A stretch of DNA of 64,000 nucleotides from NCBI RefSeq assembly GCF_014642675.1, contig NZ_BMIS01000010.1, positions 35,070-99,069 of the forward strand, given 5' to 3'. This document shows, in pieces, positions 23,489 to 33,671 of the stretch. The DNA comes from Nesterenkonia cremea (GTDB lineage Bacteria; Actinomycetota; Actinomycetes; Actinomycetales; Micrococcaceae). Under the pieces are notes generated by a model, which was given only the letters and a program-made list of their open reading frames with translations, was not told the DNA's origin and did not search any database. Numbering within the stretch: position 1 is the stretch's first letter; the number at the start of each line of letters is the position of its first letter. Made by a program: the position numbers and the translations under genes.

Positions 23489-26041
23489 ATGGATTTTGTC
23501 TTCACGCCTCCCTCGGAACGTTCCGGCCCCTCCGTCCGCAGCTCGGCTCCGGGTGGGCAGGAAGCTCAGCGCGGCCAGGATGCCGACGACGCCGGCCCCG
23601 CTGTTCTGCAGGAGGCCCCGGCCGCACCCTCGGTCCCGGCGGACCCGGCGGCCGGACTGAACCCGCAGCAGCGGGAGGCGGTCCTGCACCATGGGAGTCC
23701 GCTGTTGATCGTGGCCGGCGCAGGCTCGGGCAAGACCAGTGTGCTGACCCGGCGTATCGCGCACATGCTGCAGTCCGGGATGGCCCGGCCGCACGAGATC
23801 CTGGCGATCACCTTCACCAATAAGGCCGCCCGGGAGATGAAGGAGCGCATCGCCGGTCTGGTGGGTCCCACCGCTGAGCGCATGTGGATCTCCACCTTCC
23901 ACTCCTCCTGCGTACGCATCCTGCGCGCCGAGGCCGCGCATCTGGGCCGCAGGTCCACCTTCACCATCTACGACGCCGCGGATTCGCTGCGGCTGATCAC
24001 CACGATCGCCAAGATGCATGACCTGGACCCCAAGCGGTTCGCCCCGCGCGCCATCAAGAACAAGATCTCCTCGCTGAAGAACGAGTTGGCCGACGCCGAC
24101 ACCTTCCAGTCCACCGCTCCCAACGAGCCCTTCTCCGAGGCCGTGGCCACCGTCTACCGCGAGTACACCGAGCGGCTGCGGGCGGCCAACGCCTACGACT
24201 TCGACGATCTGTTGGCCGAGACCGTATGGATGTTCGACGCCTTCCCGGCGCTGCTGGACAACTACCGCCGCCGCTTCCGCCACGTGCTGGTGGATGAGTA
24301 CCAGGACACCAACCACGCCCAGTACCGCCTGGTCCGCCAGCTCACCGGCGGCCGCGAGGACGTGCAGACAGAGCCCGCCGAGCTGACCGTGGTGGGCGAC
24401 TCGGACCAGTCGATCTATGCCTTCCGCGGCGCCGACATCCGCAACATCGTGGAGTTCGAGCGCGACTACCCGGAGGCCACCACCATCAAGCTGGAGCAGA
24501 ACTACCGCTCCACGCAGACCATCCTCGACGCCGCCAACGGGGTCATCTCCCAGAACCCGGGCCGGCAGGAGAAGAAGCTCTGGACCGATGAGGGCGAGGG
24601 TGAGCCGGTGCGGCTGCACGTGGCCCCCTCGGAGAACGACGAGGCCGACTGGATCGCCCGGACCATCGATGAGCTCGGCGACTCCGAGGGCATCAAGCCC
24701 TCCGACGTGGCGGTGTTCTACCGGACCAATGCGCAGTCCCGCTCCCTGGAGGAGCGGCTGATCAACCGCGGCATCCCCTACCGGGTCATCGGCGGCACCC
24801 GCTTCTACGACCGCAAAGAGATCAAGGACGCGCTGGCCTACCTGCACGTCCTCAACAACCCCGACGACGACGTCAACCTCCGCCGTATCCTCAACGAGCC
24901 CAAGCGCGGGATCGGGGACCGGGCCGAAGGCGCCGTGGCCGCACTGGCCCAGCGGGATCGGACCACCTTCTTCGAGGCGCTGCGCCGAGCCGAGGAGGCC
25001 CCGGCCATGGCCACGCGCTCGCTGAAGGCCATCAACTCCTTCGTGCGGATGATGGACGACCTCGCCCAGCTCAACCAGGACGAGAAGCCCTCGGTGGTGC
25101 TGGAGGCCGTGCTGGAGCAGTCCGGGATGATGGAAGCCCTGCGCCAGTCCAAGGATCTGCAGGACGAGTCCCGCGCCGACAACCTCGGCGAGCTCGTCGC
25201 CGTGGTCAAGGAGTATGAGGCCAACGCGGCGGGGGCACCCGGCGCTGAGGAGCAGGAGGAGGAGTCGGCGTCGTCGTCTGCTCAGGGCAGCGGAACGCTG
25301 GCCGACTTCCTGGAGCAGGTCAGCCTGATCGCCGACGCCGATGCCATCCCCTCGGCCGGTGACGAGGAGTCCGAGAGGATCGCACGCGAACAGGGGCAGG
25401 TCACATTGATGACTCTGCACACCGCGAAGGGCCTCGAATTTCCTGTGGTCTTCCTCACCGGCATGGAGCACGGGATCTTCCCACACTCCCGGTCCATGTC
25501 GGATCCGGAGCAGCTGGCCGAGGAGCGTCGGCTGGCCTATGTGGGCCTCACGCGAGCCCGCAGGCGGCTCTACCTCTCCCGCGCGGAGTCGCGCCATCTG
25601 TGGGGTCAGCACCAGTACAACCCGCCCAGCCAGTTCCTCTCCGAGATCCCGGAGGACCTGCTCGAGCACAGCGGATCCTCCTCTTCGGGTGCGCTCAGCG
25701 GAGGCTTCACCGGATGGGGGTCCGGATCCATCTACAGCGGCGGATCCGCAGGCTCCCGAGGATCACGTGGTTCGGCACCTACCGCCTACGGAGCGGCCGA
25801 CACCACTCACCGATCCTCCTCCCTGCCGGGTGCCTCGGCCGGCTCGGCCCCCCAGCAGGTCAACCCTGACCGAGAGGTTCCCAGTCTCAGCCCGGGTGAC
25901 CGCGTCAGCCACCCGAAGTTCGGCCAGGGGGAGGTCATCGCCGTGGAGGGCGCAGGCCTGAAGACAGTGGCGAAAGTCAGTTTCTCCGGGCAGGAGAAGA
26001 GGCTTCTCCTGCGATATGCTCCAGTGGAGAAGGTCGGCTGA
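23489..26041 (+). CDS. pcrA: ATP-dependent DNA helicase PcrA/UvrD1
   Basis: An 850-residue superfamily 1A helicase: Q motif GLNPQQREAV near 57, Walker A AGAGSGKT (76-83), ITFTNKAAREM, YDFDDLL, Walker B VLVDEYQDTN, GDSDQSIYAFRGAD, LEQNYRST, VTLMTLHTAKGLEFPVVFL, and YVGLTRARRRLYL. The C-terminal 70 residues form the Tudor-like RNA-polymerase-binding domain (DRVSHPKFGQGEVIAVEG). A Gly/Ser-rich linker precedes it. Roles are excision repair, removal of stalled polymerase and replication-fork repair. ATG 23489 is preferred over further upstream in-frame codons. The order pcrA-sucC-sucD is the usual actinobacterial one. Confidence 0.95.
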   Translation: MDFVFTPPSERSGPSVRSSAPGGQEAQRGQDADDAGPAVLQEAPAAPSVPADPAAGLNPQQREAVLHHGSPLLIVAGAGSGKTSVLTRRIAHMLQSGMARPHEILAITFTNKAAREMKERIAGLVGPTAERMWISTFHSSCVRILRAEAAHLGRRSTFTIYDAADSLRLITTIAKMHDLDPKRFAPRAIKNKISSLKNELADADTFQSTAPNEPFSEAVATVYREYTERLRAANAYDFDDLLAETVWMFDAFPALLDNYRRRFRHVLVDEYQDTNHAQYRLVRQLTGGREDVQTEPAELTVVGDSDQSIYAFRGADIRNIVEFERDYPEATTIKLEQNYRSTQTILDAANGVISQNPGRQEKKLWTDEGEGEPVRLHVAPSENDEADWIARTIDELGDSEGIKPSDVAVFYRTNAQSRSLEERLINRGIPYRVIGGTRFYDRKEIKDALAYLHVLNNPDDDVNLRRILNEPKRGIGDRAEGAVAALAQRDRTTFFEALRRAEEAPAMATRSLKAINSFVRMMDDLAQLNQDEKPSVVLEAVLEQSGMMEALRQSKDLQDESRADNLGELVAVVKEYEANAAGAPGAEEQEEESASSSAQGSGTLADFLEQVSLIADADAIPSAGDEESERIAREQGQVTLMTLHTAKGLEFPVVFLTGMEHGIFPHSRSMSDPEQLAEERRLAYVGLTRARRRLYLSRAESRHLWGQHQYNPPSQFLSEIPEDLLEHSGSSSSGALSGGFTGWGSGSIYSGGSAGSRGSRGSAPTAYGAADTTHRSSSLPGASAGSAPQQVNPDREVPSLSPGDRVSHPKFGQGEVIAVEGAGLKTVAKVSFSGQEKRLLLRYAPVEKVG

Positions 26042-26089
26042 GTCCTGCCTTCGCACAAGAGATGACTTCAACGCAGAAGGACACAACCC

Positions 26090-27268
26090 GTGGACCTGTA
26101 TGAGTACCAGGCGCGCGATCTGTTCGAGGCACACGGAGTTCCCGTGCTGGCCGGAATCGTGGCGCAGACCCCCGAAGAGGCGAAGGCGGCTGCCGAGCAG
26201 ATCGGCGGCACCGTCGTCGTCAAGGCCCAGGTGAAGGTGGGCGGCCGCGGCAAGGCCGGCGGCGTGAAGCTCGCCAAGAGCGCCGATGAGGCCTATGAGC
26301 ACGCACAGGCCATCCTCGGCATGGACATCAAGGGCCACACCGTGAGCCGCGTGATGATCGCCCAGGGTGCCGAGATCGCTGAGGAGTACTACTTCTCCAT
26401 CCTGCTGGACCGGGCGAACCGCAACTACCTCGCCATGTGCTCCAAGGAGGGCGGCGTCGAGATCGAGCAGCTGGCCGAGGAGCGCCCCGAGGCGCTGGCC
26501 CGGGTGAACTTCGACCCCAACACCGGCGTGACCGCCGAGGTGGCCAAGGACATCGCGCAGCAGGCCGGCTTCCCGGCCGAGCAGCACGAGGAGCTGGCCC
26601 AGGTCTTCCAGCAGCTGTGGACCGTGTTCTCCGAGGAGGACGCCACCTTGGTGGAGGTCAACCCGCTGGTGAAGACCGGCGAGGGCAAGATCATCGCCCT
26701 CGACGGCAAGGTCACCGTCGATGAGAACGCAGACTTCCGCAACCCGGCCCACGCCGATCTGGTCGATGAGTCCGCTGAGGACCCGCTGGAGGCCAAGGCC
26801 AAGGCGAACGACCTCAATTACGTGAAGCTCGACGGTCAGGTGGGCATCATCGGCAACGGCGCCGGTCTGGTCATGTCCACTCTGGACGTCGTCGCCTACG
26901 CAGGCGAGGCGCACGACGGCGTGAAGCCGGCGAACTTCCTGGACATCGGCGGCGGCGCATCCGCTGAGGTCATGGCCAACGGCCTGGACGTCATCCTCGG
27001 CGATGACCAGGTGGAGTCCGTGTTCGTCAACGTCTTCGGCGGCATCACCTCCTGTGACGCCGTGGCCAACGGCATCGTGAAGGCGCTGGAGATCCTCGGG
27101 GACACCGCCACCAAGCCGCTCGTGGTCCGCCTCGACGGCAACAACGTGGAGGAGGGCCGCCGCATCCTCGCAGAGGCCAACCACCCGCTGGTCACCACCG
27201 CCGACACCATGGACGCCGGTGCCGACAAGGCTGCTGAACTCGCCAACTCTGCGCTGGCCAACAAGTAA
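26090..27268 (+). CDS. sucC: Succinyl-CoA ligase (ADP-forming) beta subunit
   Basis: A 392-residue ATP-grasp subunit starting [19 protein letters not shown] at GTG 26090. Conserved parts are [20 protein letters not shown] (ATP-grasp), the LVEVNPLV segment binding the nucleotide/metal, and [15 protein letters not shown]. It joins with SucD to convert succinyl-CoA to succinate with substrate-level ATP formation in the TCA cycle. It is 14 bp ahead of sucD. Confidence 0.97.
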   Translation: MDLYEYQARDLFEAHGVPVLAGIVAQTPEEAKAAAEQIGGTVVVKAQVKVGGRGKAGGVKLAKSADEAYEHAQAILGMDIKGHTVSRVMIAQGAEIAEEYYFSILLDRANRNYLAMCSKEGGVEIEQLAEERPEALARVNFDPNTGVTAEVAKDIAQQAGFPAEQHEELAQVFQQLWTVFSEEDATLVEVNPLVKTGEGKIIALDGKVTVDENADFRNPAHADLVDESAEDPLEAKAKANDLNYVKLDGQVGIIGNGAGLVMSTLDVVAYAGEAHDGVKPANFLDIGGGASAEVMANGLDVILGDDQVESVFVNVFGGITSCDAVANGIVKALEILGDTATKPLVVRLDGNNVEEGRRILAEANHPLVTTADTMDAGADKAAELANSALANK

Positions 27269-27282
27269 GGACCTCTACACTC

Positions 27283-28197
27283 ATGTCTATCTACCTGAAC
27301 AAGGACTCCAAGGTCATCGTCCAGGGCATCACCGGCGGCGAGGGCACCAAGCACACCCGTCTGATGCTGAAGGCCGGAACCAACATCGTCGGCGGCGTGA
27401 ACGCACGTAAGGCCGGCACCACGGTCGAGCACCAGGACAAGGACGGCAACGACGTCGAGCTGCCCGTCTTCGGCTCGGTCTCCGAGGCTATGGAGAAGTC
27501 CGGCGCCGACGTGTCGGTGGCCTTCGTGCCGCCGAAGTTCGCCAAGGATGCGGCCATCGAGGCCATCGAGGCCGGCATCGGTCTGCTGGTGGTCATCACC
27601 GAGGGCATCCCGGTCCAGGACTCCGCGGAGTTCTACAACCTGGCTGCTCAGAAGACCGGCCCCGACGGCAAGCCCGTCACCCGGATCATCGGCCCGAACT
27701 GCCCCGGAGTCATCACCCCGGGCGAGGCCCTGGCAGGCATCACTCCGGCCAACATCACCGAGTCCGGCCCCATCGGTCTGGTCTCCAAGTCGGGCACCCT
27801 GACCTACCAGATGATGTACGAGCTGCGGGACATCGGCTTCTCCACCTCCATCGGCATCGGCGGTGATCCGGTCATCGGAACCACCCACATCGATGCCCTC
27901 GAGGCCTTCGAGAACGATCCGGAGACCAAGGCCATCGTGATGATCGGCGAGATCGGCGGCGACGCCGAGGAGCGTGCCGCTGAGTACATCAAGGCCAACG
28001 TCACCAAGCCGGTCGTCGGCTACGTGGCAGGCTTCACCGCCCCGGAGGGCAAGACCATGGGCCACGCAGGCGCCATCGTCTCCGGCTCCTCCGGCACCGC
28101 TGACGCTAAGAAGGAAGCGCTGGAGGCCGCAGGCGTGAAGGTCGGCAAGACTCCGTCTGAGACCGCAGAGCTGCTCCGCGAGGTCTTCAAGGGCTGA
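27283..28197 (+). CDS. sucD: Succinyl-CoA ligase (ADP-forming) alpha subunit
   Basis: A 304-residue subunit: N-terminal CoA-binding Rossmann fold ([27 protein letters not shown]), [31 protein letters not shown], and the catalytic, phosphorylated His in [17 protein letters not shown]. Second gene of the sucCD operon; a perfect 17-bp terminator hairpin follows. Confidence 0.97.
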   Translation: MSIYLNKDSKVIVQGITGGEGTKHTRLMLKAGTNIVGGVNARKAGTTVEHQDKDGNDVELPVFGSVSEAMEKSGADVSVAFVPPKFAKDAAIEAIEAGIGLLVVITEGIPVQDSAEFYNLAAQKTGPDGKPVTRIIGPNCPGVITPGEALAGITPANITESGPIGLVSKSGTLTYQMMYELRDIGFSTSIGIGGDPVIGTTHIDALEAFENDPETKAIVMIGEIGGDAEERAAEYIKANVTKPVVGYVAGFTAPEGKTMGHAGAIVSGSSGTADAKKEALEAAGVKVGKTPSETAELLREVFKG

Positions 28198-28231
28198 TGC
28201 TCTGACCCGGTGCGCTCAGCATGCATCTGAC

Positions 28232-28270
28232 TGTGGCCCGCCCTCTCCCCAGCGGAGAGGGCGGGCCACA
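28232..28270 (+). terminator. Terminator of sucCD
   Basis: A perfect 17-bp G/C-rich stem (28232-28248 with 28254-28270) with a 5-nt loop starts 34 bases after the sucD stop. It is followed by TTCGCC. The rest of the gap to 28415 shows nothing recognisable. Confidence 0.8.
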
Positions 28271-28415
28271 TTCGCCTCTGGGCGGCGGCGCATCATGACG
28301 CTGGGCTGCAGGGGCCGTATGAGGCGCGCTGGGTAAAAGGCACCTCCACCGGCGGGCGCTCTCCTCCTGTGACCGGCTGCCGCAGGAAGCGGCACTGCCT
28401 AGCAGGATCTGCGGC

Positions 28416-29177
28416 TCAGCACTCGCCGTGGCCGCCCATGGGCAGGGTCTCCATGGCGAAACGGATGTGCTCCTCCACCAGCTCAGCGCTGCGCTGAGGG
28501 TCCTGCTCCCTGATCGCGGCATGAATCCGGTGGTGCTGCTCCTGAAGGGTGATCTGCACCTCGGAAGGGGTTCCGTGGGAGTGGAACGCCTCCAGAATGG
28601 TCTGCTTCAGGGAGCTGCGGATGGCTGTGGTGAGATCAGCGACCAGCCGGTTGCCGGCCGCTTCTGCGATGGCGACGTGGAAGGCGGTGTCGGCCTCGTT
28701 GAACTCCTCCACAGTGGAGGATCTCTCCATCGTCTCCAAGGCCTGGTCGATCTCCGCGAGCTGGGGCTCCTCCGCCTGCTGCGCGGCGAGCATGGCGCTG
28801 GCCCGCTCCAGGGCGATGCGAGCCTCCGCGACATCGTCGAGGGGGAAGTTGGACAGCCCGATGTGCATGCGGAGCAGGCGGGTCAGCCCCTCGCTGGGGA
28901 GCGCGGTGACGCGCGTCCCGGCCGAGCGGCCGGAGCCTACCTGGGACTGCAACGCCCCTTGGGACTCCAGTATTCGGATGGCCTCACGGACGCTGGCCCG
29001 GCTCACCTGCAGTTGGGAGGCCAGCTCCCGTTCCGGCGGGAGCAGGTCCCCCACGGCCAGCCGGCCTGCGGTGACCTGCTCCTCGATTGCGTCGAGCACC
29101 AGCTCATGGGCACGGCTGCGCGGGATCGGGTCCCAGGAGATCGGCGTGCGGCTGGATTTCTCTGCTGAGTCAGGCAT
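28416..29177 (-). CDS. lldR: GntR-family regulator with FCD domain, LldR-like
   Basis: A 253-residue regulator: winged HTH (about 22-90; PRSRAHELVLDAIEEQVTAG, LPPERELASQLQVSRASVREAIRILESQGAL) and FCD ligand domain with metal-binding pattern (ARIALERASA, DTAFHVAIAEAAGN, QEQHHRIHAAI). FCD-GntR proteins of this type sense lactate or other short acids. It is immediately downstream of lctP on the same strand, and two TGGTCnGACCA-like dyads lie in the lctP-lldD promoter region. The start may be ATG 29177. Confidence 0.88.
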   Translation of the reverse strand: MPDSAEKSSRTPISWDPIPRSRAHELVLDAIEEQVTAGRLAVGDLLPPERELASQLQVSRASVREAIRILESQGALQSQVGSGRSAGTRVTALPSEGLTRLLRMHIGLSNFPLDDVAEARIALERASAMLAAQQAEEPQLAEIDQALETMERSSTVEEFNEADTAFHVAIAEAAGNRLVADLTTAIRSSLKQTILEAFHSHGTPSEVQITLQEQHHRIHAAIREQDPQRSAELVEEHIRFAMETLPMGGHGEC

Positions 29178-29222
29178 AGTCCTTTTCTATCACCGCAGCT
29201 GCGGTCCTTCCGTGTGCGGTCC

Positions 29223-31037
29223 TCATCGCCGGCCGGCAGTGGGAGTCTCCACGCGCGGGGCGGCGGAGCTGCGGCGCACTACGACGCCGGCGGCCAGAGG
29301 CAGGATCAGGGCCAAGGCCCCGAGGACCAGGGTGCCCAGGTTCAGCCCGGCGCCGTGGGCGACGATGTAGCTGATCGCTCCGGCGGCGGTGCAGTAGTAC
29401 AGGGTGACCGGCAGGACCCGGCGCAGGAGGTCGCCCTCCCTGCCGAGCAGGCCCACAGTGGCGGAGGCGGCGACGATGTTGTGCACGGAGATCGGGTTGC
29501 CTCCGGCTCCGCCGACGGCCTGGGCAGCGACCACTGTCTCCGGGCTGACGCCGATATGGCTGCCCGTGGACCACTGGAACTGGGAGAAGGTCAGGTTGGA
29601 GATGGTGTTGGAGCCCGCGACGAAAGCACCCAAGGCCCCGAGGAACGGGGCGAGGAACGGCCAGTATCCTCCGGAGACTGCGGCGGCCCCCTCGGCGAGG
29701 ATGACCGGCATGCTCTCCAGGCCGGAGTCGTTGGTCCCGGACTGCAGCAGGACCCTGACCAGGGGCACGGCGAAGAAGAGCGCGGCGGCGGTGCCGGCGA
29801 GCTGTCGGCCTGCGACCTGCCAGGTTCGGAGGACCTGGGAGCTGGACATCCGGTAGATGACATACCCACACGCCACCGCCGTCAGAAGCATGAATCCGGG
29901 GAGATAGAAGGGCTCCACCGTGGGGCTGATCCCCTCAACTCCCAGCAGATCGCTGAACTCGAACAGGGTGACTCCGGGGGTGTTCAGGAGCTCTTCGAGC
30001 GGCTCCAGCACGCGGGTGGCGACCAACAGTCCGGCCAGCACCAGGTAGGGGGACCAGGCCCGGGCCATCCCGATCTGCCGGCCTGAGGCGAGCGCTTTCG
30101 GCTTCTCCTGCGCGATCCGACCGGTCCAACTGGTCTCCCAGTTGCTGCGGGGCCCGAACTCGAAGGCCCTGTCGGGCATCAGGAATCCCTTGGAGGAGGT
30201 GACCATGACGATGACAAGGCCGGTCAGTCCACCCAGCATGGCAGGGAACTCCGGCCCCAGGAACGTGGCGACCAGTGCGGAAGGAACGATCACCGCCAGG
30301 GAAGCGTAGAGGGCGAAGGGGGTGATCCGCAGGCCGTCTGCAAAGCTCCGCTCCGGGCCGAAGAACCCGGTCAGGAGCGTGACGATGATCAGCGGGATGA
30401 GCAGCCCGACGACCGCATGTATCAGCGCCACGTTGAGTCCGATCTCCGCGATGTACTCAGCGTAGGTGATGTTCTGGTCGAGCAGACGCGCCTGCATGGC
30501 GTCGGAGTTCTGGTCCAGACCGTTGCCCACACCGATGAGGATGGGGGTGCCCACCGCGCCGAAGCTCACCGGGGTCGTCTGTACGATCAGGCCCACCATC
30601 ACCGCCGCCATCGCCGGGAACCCCATGGCCAGCAGCAGTGGAGCGACGACGGCGGCTGTGGTGCCGTAGCCCGAGGTTCCCTCGATGAAGGAGCCGAAGC
30701 ACCAGCCGATGATGATCGCCTGGACCCGGCGGTCGGGGGAGATGCGGTTGAATCCGGCTTTGATCGTCTCCATGGCCCCGGAGGCCATCACTGTGGCCAG
30801 CAGGAGCAGCGCTCCGAAGATGATGTAGAGCATGGTGCCGGCGATGATCAGCCCCTCCACGGAGGCCGCGGCGATGGCGACGGGCGCCATGTCCCAGCTG
30901 AGCCATGCGACGCAGACGGCGACCAGATAGCCCACGGGCATGGCATATTTCGCCGGCCACCGGAAGCCGGCCAGGAGAAGGCCGACCGTGATGATGGGCG
31001 CGATGGCCAGCATGCTGTACCAGGCGATGGAGTCCAT
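29223..31037 (-). CDS. lctP: L-lactate permease (LctP family)
   Basis: A 604-residue permease with about 13-14 helices. LctP landmarks are [65 protein letters not shown] and [22 protein letters not shown]. It takes up L-lactate (or glycolate) with protons. ATG 31037 has GGAGGA nine bases upstream; the frame remains open far beyond this only because it lies antisense to lldD. It is divergent from lldD. Confidence 0.94.
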   Translation of the reverse strand: MDSIAWYSMLAIAPIITVGLLLAGFRWPAKYAMPVGYLVAVCVAWLSWDMAPVAIAAASVEGLIIAGTMLYIIFGALLLLATVMASGAMETIKAGFNRISPDRRVQAIIIGWCFGSFIEGTSGYGTTAAVVAPLLLAMGFPAMAAVMVGLIVQTTPVSFGAVGTPILIGVGNGLDQNSDAMQARLLDQNITYAEYIAEIGLNVALIHAVVGLLIPLIIVTLLTGFFGPERSFADGLRITPFALYASLAVIVPSALVATFLGPEFPAMLGGLTGLVIVMVTSSKGFLMPDRAFEFGPRSNWETSWTGRIAQEKPKALASGRQIGMARAWSPYLVLAGLLVATRVLEPLEELLNTPGVTLFEFSDLLGVEGISPTVEPFYLPGFMLLTAVACGYVIYRMSSSQVLRTWQVAGRQLAGTAAALFFAVPLVRVLLQSGTNDSGLESMPVILAEGAAAVSGGYWPFLAPFLGALGAFVAGSNTISNLTFSQFQWSTGSHIGVSPETVVAAQAVGGAGGNPISVHNIVAASATVGLLGREGDLLRRVLPVTLYYCTAAGAISYIVAHGAGLNLGTLVLGALALILPLAAGVVVRRSSAAPRVETPTAGRR

Positions 31038-31092
31038 GGGGCGCTGTTCCTCCGGGGCGGGCTGAACGACGACATGTGGTCGGCGTGGCGTG

Positions 31093-31103
31093 TGGTCTGA
31101 CCA
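31093..31103. promoter_or_regulatory. LldR-type operator 1
   Basis: TGGTC-T-GACCA, a perfect 11-bp dyad of the FCD-GntR type (T-GT-N3-AC-A), lies 56 bases before the lctP start in the lctP-lldD gap. Confidence 0.6.
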
Positions 31104-31207
31104 TTGGAGGCTAGTGAGAATTGTGATCTGCGTCAACAAGAATTTTCGGCCCCAGGTGGAGAGGGGATTCGTTGACGATGTGATCTCCGTCGACCTATCC
31201 TCTATGA

Positions 31208-31216
31208 GGTCAGACC
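31208..31216. promoter_or_regulatory. LldR-type operator 2
   Basis: GGTC-A-GACC, within AGGTCAGACCACA, is a second copy of the dyad half-sites, 38 bases before the lldD start. Two sites about 115 bp apart would suit looping by one regulator over both promoters. Confidence 0.55.
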
Positions 31217-31253
31217 ACAGGATGGTGCAGTATGTCCCCGAGGAGCAGGTTTC

Positions 31254-32525
31254 ATGGTCCAGCGTCAATTCCCCAAGCCGCGCGACCTTGCGCCGCTGAT
31301 GCAGTTCAAGAAGTTCGACTTCAATGCCACCCGGCGTCGGCTCAGCGCCGCGCTGACCATCGAGGATCTGCGGACGATCGCCAAGCGGCGCACCCCCAAG
31401 GCGGCCTTCGACTACACCGACGGTGCGGCGGAGGGTGAGTTCTCCATTCACCGGGCGCGCGAGGGCTTCGAGGATGTCCAGTTCAACCCGTCGATCCTGC
31501 GCGACGTCTCTGCGGTGGACACCTCCGTCAGCATCTTTGGCGGCCCCTCTGCCCAGCCCTTCGGCATTGCCCCCACCGGTTTCACCCGCCTGATGCAGAC
31601 CGAGGGGGAGACCGCAGGGGCGGGTGCCGCAGGCGCCGCCGGGATCCCGTTCACTCTCTCCACGCTGGGGACCACCAGTATCGAGGATGTGAAGGCCGCT
31701 AATCCGCAGGGGCGCAATTGGTTCCAGCTCTATGTGATGAAGCAGCGAGAGGTCTCCTACGGCTTGGTCGAGCGCGCCGCCGACTCCGGCTTCGACACCC
31801 TCTTCTTCACTGTGGACACTCCGGTCGCAGGTGCACGGCTGCGGGATAGGCGCAACGGCTTCTCCATCCCTCCGCAGCTGAGCCTGAGCACTGTGATCAA
31901 CGCGATTCCGCGGCCCTGGTGGTGGTACGACTTCCTGACCACTCCGCCGCTGGAGTTCGCCTCCCTGTCCTCCACCGGCGGGACGGTCGGTGAGCTGCTG
32001 GACGCTGCGATGGACCCCTCCATCAGCTTCGAGGACCTGAAGATCATCCGGGAGCTCTTCCCCGGCAGGATCGTCGTCAAGGGTGTTCAGAACGTGGAGG
32101 ACTCCCGCACGCTGGCCGATCTGGGCGTGGACGGCGTCGTGCTCTCCAACCATGGCGGCCGGCAGCTGGACCGCGCGCCTGTCCCCTTCCATCTGTTGCC
32201 GGAGGTGGCCCGTGAGGTCGGGGACGACCTTGAGGTGACCATGGACACCGGCATCATGAACGGTGCTGACATCGTCGCGGCGCTCGCCATGGGGGCGAAG
32301 TTCACCTTCGTGGGCCGCGCCTACCTCTATGGGCTGATGGCCGGAGGTCGAGCCGGGGCAGACCGGGCGATCGAGATCCTCAGCGATCAGATCGAGCGCA
32401 CTATGAAGCTCCTGGAGGTCTCCACGGTGGAGGAGCTGGAGCCGAAGCACGTCACCCAGCTGCAGCGGCTGGCTCCCCGTACGCAGGTACGGCCGGAGGC
32501 GGCCCGGGCCGCCCCCGGCGCCTGA
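31254..32525 (+). CDS. lldD: L-lactate dehydrogenase, FMN-dependent (quinone)
   Basis: A 423-residue FMN alpha-hydroxy acid dehydrogenase. FMN-binding PFGIAPTGF (102-110), [25 protein letters not shown], Lys276 in IVVKGVQN and the catalytic His300 in [13 protein letters not shown] are all present, followed by [19 protein letters not shown] and [12 protein letters not shown]. It oxidises L-lactate to pyruvate and passes electrons to the quinone pool. It is divergent from lctP with shared operators. Other alpha-hydroxy acids cannot be excluded as substrate. Confidence 0.93.
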   Translation: MVQRQFPKPRDLAPLMQFKKFDFNATRRRLSAALTIEDLRTIAKRRTPKAAFDYTDGAAEGEFSIHRAREGFEDVQFNPSILRDVSAVDTSVSIFGGPSAQPFGIAPTGFTRLMQTEGETAGAGAAGAAGIPFTLSTLGTTSIEDVKAANPQGRNWFQLYVMKQREVSYGLVERAADSGFDTLFFTVDTPVAGARLRDRRNGFSIPPQLSLSTVINAIPRPWWWYDFLTTPPLEFASLSSTGGTVGELLDAAMDPSISFEDLKIIRELFPGRIVVKGVQNVEDSRTLADLGVDGVVLSNHGGRQLDRAPVPFHLLPEVAREVGDDLEVTMDTGIMNGADIVAALAMGAKFTFVGRAYLYGLMAGGRAGADRAIEILSDQIERTMKLLEVSTVEELEPKHVTQLQRLAPRTQVRPEAARAAPGA

Positions 32526-32545
32526 CCTGGCCCGTCGGTCCCGGG

Positions 32546-33547
32546 TCAGGCTGGGAACTGAGGCTGATCCTTCAGCCGCGGGTCCGGAAGCTCGGGGACG
32601 ATCATCACCGGCCCGGCGGCTGCGGTGAGCACCGAACGGGACGTGGACCCCAGCAGGGCGCTGCGGAGGCCTCCGCGCCCGCGCGTTCCCACCACGGTCA
32701 ACTGGGCCTCAGCGGACCTCTGCGCCAACACGTCCTCGGCGGCACCGACCTCGACGGCGCCGCTGACCTGGGCCCCCGGAACCCGGCTCTGCAGCCAGGC
32801 CGCCTCGGCCTGAGCATGCTCCTCGAGCTCTCGACGGCGCTGCTCGGCGTAGGAGCTGTCGAAGCCGATGCCCGGATACCAGCCGGTCACATCGTCCAGC
32901 GGCAGCAGCGCGATGATCGCGTGCAGCGGGGCACCGCGCTCCGCGGCGGCCTCAGCGGCCTGCAGCGCTGCGACGCGGGAGATTGAGGAGCCGTCCACGC
33001 CGACCACCACGGGCCGCGGGTCCTGCGCGGGGGAGAAACGTCCTTCGTCGGGGCCGACGCCGGCCTGCGGGTCGTAGGAGTCGGGCACGATCACCGTCGG
33101 GCAATGGGCATGGGCAGGCACTGCGGTGGCGACCGATCCCACGATCCGTCCCACGAAGCCGCCACGGCCGCGTTCGCCGAGGACCACCAGCTGCGCTGAG
33201 CCTGAGAGCTTCACCAACACTCCGGCGGCGTCGCCTTTCACCGAGTGGGTGACCACGTGGCCGGGATAGTTCTTCAGGTATTCGTGTGCCTGCTCCAGCA
33301 CAGCCTCGGAGTCCTGCCTCGGGAGGTCGGCTTCGCCCTCCGGGGGCAGTGCGGCCAACGTGCTGTAGAAGTGGGCGGGGAGCCGGTACGCGTTGACCAC
33401 AGTCAGCTGCGTGTTTCGGCGCTGCGCCGCCCGAGCGGCATAGTGCAGGGCCAGGAAGCTCTGCTCGGATCCGTCGAAGCCGACCACCACGCCCAGCGTG
33501 CGTTCGGTGTCGGTCAGGGGCGTCAGGGTGTGGGGGTTGGGAGTCAT
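32546..33547 (-). CDS. Tandem-domain universal stress protein
   Basis: A 333-residue protein of two Usp domains (about 16-160 and 180-320). Both carry the nucleotide-binding pattern G-2X-G-9X-G(S/T): [18 protein letters not shown] and [18 protein letters not shown]. Both start with VVVGFDGSE or VVVGVDGSS. Such proteins bind ATP and help survival in stress or slow growth. It converges with lldD and is followed upstream on the same strand by the VIT1-type gene, 124 bp away. Confidence 0.93.
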   Translation of the reverse strand: MTPNPHTLTPLTDTERTLGVVVGFDGSEQSFLALHYAARAAQRRNTQLTVVNAYRLPAHFYSTLAALPPEGEADLPRQDSEAVLEQAHEYLKNYPGHVVTHSVKGDAAGVLVKLSGSAQLVVLGERGRGGFVGRIVGSVATAVPAHAHCPTVIVPDSYDPQAGVGPDEGRFSPAQDPRPVVVGVDGSSISRVAALQAAEAAAERGAPLHAIIALLPLDDVTGWYPGIGFDSSYAEQRRRELEEHAQAEAAWLQSRVPGAQVSGAVEVGAAEDVLAQRSAEAQLTVVGTRGRGGLRSALLGSTSRSVLTAAAGPVMIVPELPDPRLKDQPQFPA

Positions 33548-33671
33548 GGGATGTTCCTCTCTCCCGCCGGGATGCTGAAGTGCCCGGGGTTGCGAGTCTA
33601 CGCCTTCGGCCGCGGTGGGTCTGCGGCTGGGCAGAATGCCGTTCCGCGCGTCGTTGAGGTGAGACTTCGGA

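Noticed and set aside
29223..32450. A single 1075-residue minus-strand reading frame covering lctP and the region antisense to lldD
   Set aside because: Only the part from 31037 down matches LctP. The remainder is the complement of the clearly real lldD gene and has no membrane or domain character.
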